Source of the DNA: an uncultured Collinsella sp.
GTDB lineage: Bacteria > Actinomycetota > Coriobacteriia > Coriobacteriales > Coriobacteriaceae
Direction: 5' to 3'
Length of the DNA stretch: 39,761 bases
NCBI GenBank assembly: GCA_958437495.1
Contig: CAUBOH010000018.1
Location: 1 to 39,761 of the forward strand
Part shown: positions 20,438 through 27,044 of the stretch, one piece after another
How the letters are laid out: every line of letters starts with the position of its first letter
Numbering within the stretch: position 1 is the first letter of the stretch
The notes under the pieces: model-generated
What the model saw: the letters and a program-made list of their open reading frames with translations, nothing else
Databases searched by the model: none
Told to the model about the DNA's origin: nothing
Translations under genes and position numbers: made by a program

Positions 20438-21346
20438 CTACTTGCGCATCAAGCCGCCGCGCTCGTCGATGGCGTCCCAGAAGGCGCCGGCAAAGCGAGG
20501 ATCGTTTGCAGCCATGAGGGCGTTGGTGGCCATCCAGCCAGACGGGGTACCGGTATCGTAGCCCGACAGCGGGTCGATAACGACAGCGTACATGGCCTCG
20601 CGATCGAGCGAACGTGCCATAGCGTCGGTCAGCTGGATCTCGCCGCCCTTACCGGCCTGCTGATCGGCCAGCAGGTCCATGACCAGCGGGCTCAGCAGGT
20701 AGCGACCAACGATGTACAGATTGGACGGAGCCGCCTCGGGAGCGGGCTTCTCGACCAGACCACCGATGCGCCAAACGGCACCGGGCTCGTCGTCGGCGGC
20801 ATTCTCAAAGCCCTCGAGAGAGCCCACGCGATCGCCGGCGATAACGCCATAGCGGCTGACTTCCTCGGGAGCACACGCGGCAACGGCGATAACCGAAGCG
20901 CCACCGTGCTCCTTGGAGACGGCCAGCATCTTGTCGCAGATGTCGCGGTTGGGCACAACGTAGTCGCCCAGAAGAACCAGGAAGTTCTCCCCTGCCACAG
21001 CGTCGGCAGCAGAGCGAATAGCATGGCCGAGGCCCTTGGGCTCATACTGATAACGGAAGTCGACCGGCATACCGCCCGCATGAGCGACAGCGTCGGCGTA
21101 GGCGTCCTTACCGCGCTCGCGCAGCAGGTTCTCGAGCGAACGGTCGGGCTGGAAGTAGTTCAGCAGCTCGGGCTTGCCGGGCGAGGTAACGATGATGGCG
21201 TCGTCGACCTCCTCGGGGTCGAGCGCCTCCTCGACGACATACTGGATGACGGGCTTATCGAGAACCGGCAGCATCTCTTTGGGCGTGCACTTGGTGCCAG
21301 GCAGAAAACGCGTGCCAAGACCGGCGGCGGGGATGATTGCCTTCAT
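20438..21346 (-). CDS. galU: UTP--glucose-1-phosphate uridylyltransferase
   Basis: Makes UDP-glucose for cell-surface glycans and galactose metabolism. About 302 aa from the ATG at 21346. A TTG three codons upstream (21355) lies only 3 nt from the AAGGA site, so the exact start is uncertain. The nucleotide-binding N-terminus reads MKAIIPAAGLGTRFLPGTK. KPVIQYVVEEAL, YQYEPKGLGHAI, GDYVVP, GGLVEKP and EIQLTDAMA are all GalU hallmarks. It is unusual to find it between rplL and rpoB. It is flanked by terminators on both sides, so it appears to be a separate transcription unit. A TTGACC lies upstream near 21485, but no good -10 is paired with it. Confidence 0.95.
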   Translation of the reverse strand: MKAIIPAAGLGTRFLPGTKCTPKEMLPVLDKPVIQYVVEEALDPEEVDDAIIVTSPGKPELLNYFQPDRSLENLLRERGKDAYADAVAHAGGMPVDFRYQYEPKGLGHAIRSAADAVAGENFLVLLGDYVVPNRDICDKMLAVSKEHGGASVIAVAACAPEEVSRYGVIAGDRVGSLEGFENAADDEPGAVWRIGGLVEKPAPEAAPSNLYIVGRYLLSPLVMDLLADQQAGKGGEIQLTDAMARSLDREAMYAVVIDPLSGYDTGTPSGWMATNALMAANDPRFAGAFWDAIDERGGLMRK

Positions 21347-21598
21347 ATTATTCAAGGATCCTTTCGCAGGCGCAGGATGCGCCTTGTGCGTGCGGCACGG
21401 CGGCCGCAGACCAAATTGCGATACCGAAGTATCTTACCGCCGGGGCCAGACGCTACCGCTAGGCAAACGCCATTCTTCAGCAGGTCAACGCAAATTATTG
21501 CTCGAACGGTGCAATTTTATCGCCCAACGGTAGTGACCCCAAAGCACTGCAAACGACAGTAATTTGCATGCCGAGCCAGCAAAATAGAGGGGCATAAC

Positions 21599-21632
21599 AA
21601 AAAAAGACGGGGCTCGCAATGCGAACCCCGTC
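21599..21632 (-). terminator. Rho-independent terminator after rplL
   Basis: A GC-rich stem, GACGGGG-TCGC / GCGA-CCCCGTC (21606-21617 and 21621-21632), is followed on the minus strand by seven T residues (21605-21599). It ends the rplJL transcript 28 bp after the rplL stop, before galU. Confidence 0.92.
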
Positions 21633-21660
21633 TGCAAAGAAATCTGGCGAGAAAGCCTGA

Positions 21661-22038
21661 TTACTTGAGGGTGACAGCAGCGCCAGCAGCCTCGAGCTTC
21701 TCCTTGGCAGCCTCGGCGTCCTCCTTCTTGGCACCCTCGAGAACAGCCTTGGGAGCGCCCTCGACGACCTCCTTAGCCTCCTTCAGGCCAAGGCTGGTGA
21801 GCTCACGGACGGCCTTGATGACCTGGATCTTGTTGTCGCCGAAGCCCTCGAGCACGACGTCAAACTCGGTCTTCTCCTCGGCCTCAGCAGCGCCAGCAGC
21901 GGGAGCGGCGACAACAGCGGCAGGAGCAGCGGCGGAAACGCCGAAGGTGTCCTCGATAGCCTTGACGAGCTCGGAAGCCTCGAGAAGGGTCATTTCCTTA
22001 AGAGCATCGATGATCTCATCGGTGGTAAGCTTAGCCAT
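21661..22038 (-). CDS. rplL: Large ribosomal subunit protein L7/L12
   Basis: Stalk protein of 125 aa that recruits translation GTPases such as EF-G. The N-terminal dimerisation helix is MAKLTTDEIIDALKEMTLLE. An Ala/Pro-rich hinge spans about 46-60. The C-terminal domain contains EFDVVLEGFGDNKIQVIKAV, LTSLGLKEAKEVVEGAPK and the final AGAAVTLK. The ATG at 22038 is chosen because AAAGGA lies about 8 nt upstream and it matches the family start. An in-frame extension upstream lacks homology. Confidence 0.98.
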   Translation of the reverse strand: MAKLTTDEIIDALKEMTLLEASELVKAIEDTFGVSAAAPAAVVAAPAAGAAEAEEKTEFDVVLEGFGDNKIQVIKAVRELTSLGLKEAKEVVEGAPKAVLEGAKKEDAEAAKEKLEAAGAAVTLK

Positions 22039-22057
22039 TTCTAAGTCCTTTCGGTTT

Positions 22058-22122
22058 CCGTGCGAATGCACGGAGATCAGTTAAAACACGGCGCGAATGC
22101 GCCAGGGGTGCGGCGTTGCCGC
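22058..22122 (-). other. Three tandem hairpins between rplJ and rplL
   Basis: Three small perfect stems lie in a row: CCGTGC-gaat-GCACGG (22058-22073), GGCGC-gaat-GCGCC (22090-22103) and GCGGC-gtt-GCCGC (22110-22122). The first two share the same GAAT loop. None has a T tract. They may influence mRNA processing or the L12:L10 expression ratio; this is inference. Confidence 0.55.
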
Positions 22123-22140
22123 CGCGGGTGAAAACAGCGA

Positions 22141-22662
22141 CTAGGCTGCCTTCTGCTCGGAGACCTGCTGGATCGAACGAGCGAGACCAGAGGAAACGCC
22201 GTTGACGCAGACAGCGATGTCGCGAGCGAAACCGGAGATGAGACCGGCGATCTGGCCGAGAAGCTGATCCTTGGTGGGCAGCTCGGCGATAGCCTTAACA
22301 TCATCAGCGGAAACGGCCTTGCCGTCGGAGATACCGCCCTTGATCTCAAGGACGCCCTTGGACTGAGCGGAGAAGTCCTTAAGGGCCTTAGCGGCCTCGA
22401 CCGGCTCGGTCTCGTAGAACACATAAGCGACGGGGCCGGCGAGGATCTCGTCGATCTCGGGCTGCTCCTGGTTCTTGAGAGCGATCTTGACCAGGTTGTT
22501 CTTGTAGACCTTCATCTCGGCGCCGCACTCGCGAAGCTGATGACGCAGCTCCTGAGCCTGCTTAACCGTCAGACCGTTGTAGTTGACGACGAACAGACCG
22601 GCGTTCTCGGCGATACGGGACTCAATCTCTGCAACCTTGTCGATTTTGTACTGCTGGGGCAT
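22141..22662 (-). CDS. rplJ: Large ribosomal subunit protein L10
   Basis: Base of the ribosomal stalk; it binds 23S rRNA and several L7/L12 dimers. 173 aa starting MPQQYKIDKVAEIESRI. The family segments FVVNYNGLTVKQAQELR, RECGAEMKVYKNNLVKIA and AGPVAYVFY are visible, and a C-terminal helix binds L12. GAGGAGGTG precedes the ATG. An L10-type autoregulatory leader lies upstream. The usual upstream partners rplK and rplA are not in this window; an aminotransferase gene precedes instead. Confidence 0.97.
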   Translation of the reverse strand: MPQQYKIDKVAEIESRIAENAGLFVVNYNGLTVKQAQELRHQLRECGAEMKVYKNNLVKIALKNQEQPEIDEILAGPVAYVFYETEPVEAAKALKDFSAQSKGVLEIKGGISDGKAVSADDVKAIAELPTKDQLLGQIAGLISGFARDIAVCVNGVSSGLARSIQQVSEQKAA

Positions 22663-22712
22663 GAATTACACCTCCTCGAATTCTTTCCGGGCACGGTCCG
22701 CCACAAGGACGT

Positions 22713-22764
22713 GACGGGGGCATGTCCAAAAAGAAAGCCCCCGCGCTGCATGAGCGACGGGGGC
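22713..22764 (-). terminator. Attenuator hairpin in the rplJ leader
   Basis: The stem GCCCCCGCGCT / AGCG-a-CGGGGGC (22737-22747 and 22753-22764) is followed on the minus strand by TTTCTTTTT, the form of an intrinsic terminator. It stands between the L10 leader and rplJ. The GACGGGGGC arm is duplicated at 22713-22721. In the transcript that gives a second GCCCCCGTC able to pair with the other arm, consistent with a terminator/antiterminator choice. Confidence 0.72.
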
Positions 22765-22774
22765 GAGAAGACAT

Positions 22775-22862
22775 ATCTACTCGACCACCTCGGCTGGCGG
22801 GATATCCCATTAAGCTCGCGGGCGATGCCCGTTTGCGCCGGCTGTCTCTGGCAGCGGATTCG
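22775..22862 (-). ncRNA. L10 (rplJL) ribosomal protein leader
   Basis: The minus strand carries CCAGAGACAGCCGGC, a hairpin region, AGCTTAAT, and then CGCCAGCCGAGGTGG. This has the order and sequence of the widespread L10 leader, in which L10 or the L10-L12 complex binds its own mRNA (ribosomal protein leader family). It begins about 10 nt after the predicted start point and precedes an attenuator. Recognition is by motif memory, not by covariance model. Confidence 0.78.
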
Positions 22863-22878
22863 TGCGTGAACCGAAAGT

Positions 22879-22907
22879 ATTATGGCGGGGACCCCGGCGT
22901 CGGTCAA
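22879..22907 (-). promoter_or_regulatory. Promoter of rplJ-rplL
   Basis: TTGACC (22902-22907) and CATAAT (22879-22884) on the minus strand are 17 nt apart, a strong sigma-70-like match. The -35 lies inside the left arm of the long hairpin H2. Confidence 0.82.
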
Positions 22908-23007
22908 CGGGCGCGAGGATTCGTACACAAACCCTGCATACGCTCCGGTCCGAGGGGCCGGAGCTGCGGTAACTTTGCTGCGAATCCTCGTGTCCGTTGA
23001 GCGACGC
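22896..23007. repeat. Long two-arm hairpin element H2 overlapping the rplJ promoter
   Basis: Outer arms at 22896-22923 and 22981-23007 pair over about 27 bp with few mismatches (CGAGGATTCG / CGAATCCTCG innermost). The inner hairpin is GCTCCGG / CCGGAGC (22942-22948 and 22958-22964). The loops contain GTACACAAACCCTGCAT and CTGCGGTAACT, reminiscent of H1 (9983-10121). It sits between the aminotransferase 3' end and the rplJ leader. It lacks a T tract. It may be a repeat, a structured RNA, or a promoter-region cruciform. Confidence 0.68.
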
Positions 23008-23058
23008 GCCCCACTCACAATCCTTAAGTCGGTGGGCTGATGTTTTTGTCCCCGGCGA

Positions 23059-24195
23059 CTACAAGGTTGAAACGAAGGTGGACAGGCGATGGAGGCCTTC
23101 GTCTAGGTCTTTGTCGGAGACGCAGTAGCTTAGGCGGATGTGGCCTTCGGTGCCGAAACAGTCGCCCGGGACTAGGGCTACGTTTGCTTCTTTGATGGCT
23201 TTGATGCAGAAGTCTTCGCTGGTTAGGCCGAACTTTTTGATGCTCGGGAAAGTGTAGAAGGCCCCTGCGGGCTCTACTACGTCGAGGCCCATGGCGTTTA
23301 AGGCTGCGAGTACGCGTTCGCGGCGGGCTCGGTAGACTTTGAGCATGGGGGTTGGGTCGACGGTCAGGGCTCGGGCTGCGGCGTCCATTTCGAAGGAAAC
23401 GGCACTCGATACCAGGTATTGGTGAGCCTTTGCGATCTCGGCGATGACGGGGGCTGCCGCTGCAAGCCAGCCCAAGCGCCAGCCGGTCATGGCCCAGGGC
23501 TTGGAGAAGCTCTCGATGACTACCGTCTGCTCGCGCAGCTCCGGGTGGCGCTGGGCAAAGCGCTCGTAGCCATCCACATAGACCAGGCGGTTGTATACGT
23601 CGTCGCAGACCACGTAGATGCCCGCCTGCTCTGCCACGCGCGCCACGGCATCGAGCGATGCTGCGTCGAGGATGCAGCCCGTAGGATTGTTGGGCGAGCA
23701 GATGACGATGGCCTTGGTCGCCGGTGTCACGCAGGCGCGAAGCGCCTCCTCATCAATCTGGAATTGCGCAGGCTCCGTATCCAAAAAGACCGCTTTGGCG
23801 TGATTGGCCACGACAATGCTCTCGTACAGTCCAAAGGCTGGCGTGGGGATAATGACCTCGTCGCCGGGGTTGAGCATAGCCATGAATGTTGCCGACAGGG
23901 CCTCCGTCGCGCCGTCGGTCAGGATGACCTCGCCCGCCGAAAACGTAAGGCCCGCATCCCCCATATAGGCAGACAGCGCCTCGCGCAGGGCGGGGCGACC
24001 GTTGTTGGGCGGATAGTGCGTGTCGCCGCGGTCGAGCGAGGCCGTCACCTCGGCGCTAATCACATCGGGCGTGGGAAAATCGGGCTCGCCAAGCGCAAGC
24101 GCGATGCACCCTGGGTGCTGGGCGGCGAGCGCGTTAATCCGACGGATGCCGGAGGGCTTGAGCGTGGCAAGCGAGGTGTTCATAGGCAGACGCAT
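23059..24195 (-). CDS. Class I/II PLP-dependent aminotransferase (aspartate/aromatic type)
   Basis: 378 aa. The Schiff-base lysine is Lys232 in ESFSKPWAMTGWRLGW. SPNNPTG (about 167-173) and CDDVYNRL (about 197) bind PLP and substrate, and a C-terminal GHIRLSYC supplies the carboxylate-binding Arg. The GEPDF motif near the N-terminus is typical of subgroup I-gamma aspartate or aromatic transaminases. The exact amino-acid specificity cannot be read from the sequence. ATG 24195 has AAAGGA upstream. The first ~300 plus-strand bases (3' end of the gene) look less GC-biased than the rest. It is divergent from the hypothetical gene at 24289. Confidence 0.88.
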   Translation of the reverse strand: MRLPMNTSLATLKPSGIRRINALAAQHPGCIALALGEPDFPTPDVISAEVTASLDRGDTHYPPNNGRPALREALSAYMGDAGLTFSAGEVILTDGATEALSATFMAMLNPGDEVIIPTPAFGLYESIVVANHAKAVFLDTEPAQFQIDEEALRACVTPATKAIVICSPNNPTGCILDAASLDAVARVAEQAGIYVVCDDVYNRLVYVDGYERFAQRHPELREQTVVIESFSKPWAMTGWRLGWLAAAAPVIAEIAKAHQYLVSSAVSFEMDAAARALTVDPTPMLKVYRARRERVLAALNAMGLDVVEPAGAFYTFPSIKKFGLTSEDFCIKAIKEANVALVPGDCFGTEGHIRLSYCVSDKDLDEGLHRLSTFVSTL

Positions 24196-24288
24196 GGCGT
24201 TCCTTTCGTAAGGGTTGCACTAGGATAGCGCGGCGAGGCGCCACCAGACGGTGTAACCTAAACGGAAACGAGCCGGAAAGGAGATGGC

Positions 24289-24945
24289 ATGGAGACGATC
24301 GTACGCGGCGATAAGCCCAAAACGCTGCAAACCATTGCGTATATCAGTATTCCCAATAGCGCCGATCTTGAGTTTTTGCTCTGGGACCTGCAGGATGCCA
24401 TCGCCGCCTATGCCCGGCTTTCTGGCACCGCGCTCCCCCACCCGGTTGATTTGGAGGCGGATGATGCCGGCTGCGTTGCCGATGGCATCGTGCTCGCTGT
24501 TGATGATGCATTTGATGATGAGGCGATGATCGCTGTCGAGCAGATACTCGATCGCTTTGGCGGTACGGGAACGCGTGTCTATGCCGTGATTCGAGCCACA
24601 CAAGAGGGCGCTGAGCAGGCGCGTGGGGCCGCCGTTCGTCTGCACAAGGCATGCGAGCGCCAGGGCCAATTGTGGTGTGGCGGCGTTGTCATCTGTGCCG
24701 GCAGCGGCATTGCGGCGCTTCGTCGCTCCCCGCGCATGGGACTCTTGCGGCGACCGTTTTCGGAGGCCATGGACAAGCTCGTGGGCGCCGTTCGCATGGG
24801 GTGTTCCGTCGAACACGCGCAGAAGCTCGGTGGCGCCGCAACGGGCGGCGTCGACACCGAAGGCACGGTGCGCGCCGAGCCCGCACTGCCCGCACCAATC
24901 TGGCACGCCGTTATGAGACGTCTTGCCAAGCACTCAAACTGCTAA
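24289..24945 (+). CDS. Hypothetical protein, possibly flavodoxin-like
   Basis: 218 aa that I do not recognise with confidence. The ATG has a clear GGAAAGGAG site. The sequence alternates hydrophobic strands (IAYISI, GIVLAVDD, RVYAVI, LWCGGVVICAGSG) with helices, suggesting an alpha/beta Rossmann- or flavodoxin-like fold. The GG-V-I-C-A-G-S-G turn followed by a basic helix (RRSPRMGLLRRPFSEAM) vaguely resembles the NAD(P)H-dependent FMN reductase group. There are no signal peptide or membrane segments. Its TAA stop interleaves with the TAG stop of the convergent glycosylase gene (24942-24945). Confidence 0.7.
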   Translation: METIVRGDKPKTLQTIAYISIPNSADLEFLLWDLQDAIAAYARLSGTALPHPVDLEADDAGCVADGIVLAVDDAFDDEAMIAVEQILDRFGGTGTRVYAVIRATQEGAEQARGAAVRLHKACERQGQLWCGGVVICAGSGIAALRRSPRMGLLRRPFSEAMDKLVGAVRMGCSVEHAQKLGGAATGGVDTEGTVRAEPALPAPIWHAVMRRLAKHSNC

Positions 24946-25511
24946 ATCGAAGAAGCCCGCCAATCAGCGGCGCCGCTCCACCGCTCAACAAGACGCTCCA
25001 GGCGCCAGGCGGCATTAGCGGGACTTGTCGACGGCAGAACGATGGCGGGCAGCCCGGTGCGTTCTTGCAGATAGCGCTTGTAGAGCCGGCCAGCTGTACC
25101 ACCGTTGCATATCACCTGCTCAATGGGAGCTGCGTCGGTAATGCACTCGATATGTGCCGGCACAACGTTTTTGATGCTGGCGTCGCTCGAGCCCTTAATG
25201 TCGCAGCTCTCGATCACATCCCACAGGGCCACGCCACCGTTCAGCAGCATGACCCGCTTGGCGGCAATGGAGGCATCGAGCGTCGCAGGCTTGCTGCCCG
25301 CCAAAAGGTCGCCCTCGTTGGGCGGCACGGGCACACCGAGACACGCGGCTATCACGCGCCAAAAGCGATTCTGAGGGTTGCCGTAATAAAAGGCATTGGC
25401 GCGCGAAAGCACCGAGGGAAACGACCCCAGCAGCAAAACGCGCGAGTGCTCGTCAAACACGGGTTCAAACCCATGCTCAATATGTTGATAGCCCTCGTCC
25501 GGCGCGGCCAC
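24942..25511 (-). CDS. DNA-deoxyinosine (hypoxanthine) glycosylase, UDG superfamily family 6
   Basis: 189 aa. Removes deaminated adenine (hypoxanthine) from DNA as the first step of base excision repair. Family marks are RVLLLGSFPSVLSR near residue 25, AFYYGNPQNRFWRV, LLNGGVALWDVI and the C-terminal LPSTSPANAAW. The family is related to MUG/uracil-DNA glycosylases but uses an Asn-based site. The start is GTG (25509-25511) with only a weak GAGG upstream, inside the end of the preceding GH13 gene region. It is probably co-transcribed with that gene (3-bp gap). Confidence 0.85.
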   Translation of the reverse strand: MAAPDEGYQHIEHGFEPVFDEHSRVLLLGSFPSVLSRANAFYYGNPQNRFWRVIAACLGVPVPPNEGDLLAGSKPATLDASIAAKRVMLLNGGVALWDVIESCDIKGSSDASIKNVVPAHIECITDAAPIEQVICNGGTAGRLYKRYLQERTGLPAIVLPSTSPANAAWRLERLVERWSGAADWRASSI

Positions 25512-25514
25512 GAG

Positions 25515-26891
25515 CTAGGCCCTCAGCAGATAGCGCACCTCGTAGGGTGCAAGCTCGAGGGAACCCGTCAGCTCGACCGTGGGCGCACCGTCGGCAAGCA
25601 GGTCGACAAAGGACCCGTTGAGCTCGCCGGCGCCAAAGGTGTAAGGCTCGCTCACGGCGTTCACCGCCACGAGCACCGTCGCGTCGTCACAGGCGCGCTC
25701 GAACAGCAGCTGCTTATTCTGAATCACCACGTTGCGATAAGCGCCGTAGTTGAGAGCACGGGCAGCCGCGTCGTCGGCCGAGCGAAGGTGCGCGAGCTGC
25801 GTGATAAAGGCCGTCAGCTCATTGGGCGCAGGCTCGTCGAGCTCGGGGCGCAGCGCCCAGTCGCCATCGGGGCCGCCCTTTTCGCCAGCAATTCCCCACT
25901 CGCTGCCGTAGTAGACGCACGGGATGCCCGGCATGCCAAAGAGCATGCCATAGGCGGGACGCAGGCACGACTTGTCAGTAAGGATGCTTGCCAGGCGCGG
26001 CACGTCGTGGTTGTCGACAAACGACAGCAGGTGTTTGCCGCGGTAGATGCACCACGGATCGCCGCCAAACTGACGGTGTAGCGAGTGCGCGATCTCGAAC
26101 ATGTTGACCGAGTTAAAGCTGGAGTACAGGCCCTTGTAGCACTCGTAGTTGGTGCAGGAATCGAGCATCTCGTCGTTGACGATCTGGTTGTAGTCGCCGT
26201 GAAGCGTCTCGCCGATCAGCACAAAGTTGGGCTTAAGCTCACGGGTAAAGGCGTGCAGGCGGCGCATAAAGTCGCGGTCGAGCATATAGGCGACGTCCAG
26301 GCGCAGGCCGTCGACGCCAAAGACCTCGGCCCAACGACGCACGGACTCGAGCAGGTAATCGACCACGGCGGGGTTTTGCAGGTTGAGCTTCACGAGCTCA
26401 AAATGGCCTTCCCAGCCCTCATACCAAAAGCCATCGCCGTAGCACGAGTCACCGTCAAAGCTGATATGAAACCAGTCTTTGTAAGGCGAGTCCCACTTTC
26501 GCTCCTGAACATCGCGGAAGGCCCAAAAGCCGCGGCCGACGTGGTTGAAGACGGCGTCGAGTACCACGCGGATGCCGTGAGCATGCAGAGTCTCGCACAC
26601 GGCGGCAAAGTCGGCGTCCCCACCCAGGCGGCGGTCGATGTGGCGCAGGCTGCGCGTATCGTAGCCATGGCTATCGGACTCGAGCGGCGGGTTGATCAGC
26701 ACGGCACCAACGCCGAGTTCCTGCAGATAGTCGGCCCATTGGGCGATCTTCATGATGGGGGCATCGGGGTTGGGCGCGGCGTTGGCAGCCTGGGCGAGCT
26801 CATCCTCGGCAACGGGGGCGGCGTTTTCGCGCGGAGCTCCGCAAAAGCCCAGCGGATAGATCTGATAGAACGTCGTCTCGTATGCCCACAT
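25515..26891 (-). CDS. GH13-family alpha-glycosidase (alpha-amylase/cyclomaltodextrinase-like)
   Basis: 458 aa, no signal peptide, so probably cytoplasmic hydrolysis of maltodextrins or related alpha-glucans. The (beta/alpha)8 barrel shows the four GH13 regions: DAVFNHVG (112-119), GLRLDVAYML with nucleophile Asp199, GETLHG with acid/base Glu228, and FVDNHDVPRL with Asp296. A short beta domain C ends in APYEVRYLLRA. The substrate subgroup cannot be fixed. ATG 26891 has GGGAGG upstream. A TACAAT near 26933 (minus strand) could be its -10, but no good -35 is paired with it. Confidence 0.9.
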   Translation of the reverse strand: MWAYETTFYQIYPLGFCGAPRENAAPVAEDELAQAANAAPNPDAPIMKIAQWADYLQELGVGAVLINPPLESDSHGYDTRSLRHIDRRLGGDADFAAVCETLHAHGIRVVLDAVFNHVGRGFWAFRDVQERKWDSPYKDWFHISFDGDSCYGDGFWYEGWEGHFELVKLNLQNPAVVDYLLESVRRWAEVFGVDGLRLDVAYMLDRDFMRRLHAFTRELKPNFVLIGETLHGDYNQIVNDEMLDSCTNYECYKGLYSSFNSVNMFEIAHSLHRQFGGDPWCIYRGKHLLSFVDNHDVPRLASILTDKSCLRPAYGMLFGMPGIPCVYYGSEWGIAGEKGGPDGDWALRPELDEPAPNELTAFITQLAHLRSADDAAARALNYGAYRNVVIQNKQLLFERACDDATVLVAVNAVSEPYTFGAGELNGSFVDLLADGAPTVELTGSLELAPYEVRYLLRA

Positions 26892-26962
26892 AGCAACCTC
26901 CCGGTAAGCTCAACACAACGACATCCATTGTATGCCCGGCTTGTATCCTCTCCCCCAAAATA

Positions 26963-27029
26963 AGTTGCGGTGGAATAGTTCCTGCTTGGGCCTTCAGGGG
27001 CCTTAAACAGGAACTATTCCACCGCAACT
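26963..27029. repeat. Perfect 22-bp inverted repeat downstream of the MFS gene
   Basis: Arms 26963-26984 and 27008-27029 are exact reverse complements (core GTTGCGGTGGAATAGTTCCT). The loop contains two GGCC palindromes that can pair with each other. On the minus strand the arm is followed by TATTTTGGGGG, a weak T tract. It may terminate the MFS transcript. Its style also fits dispersed REP/MITE-like repeats; no second copy is in this window. Confidence 0.75.
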
Positions 27030-27044
27030 GATGAGGGGACGTGA

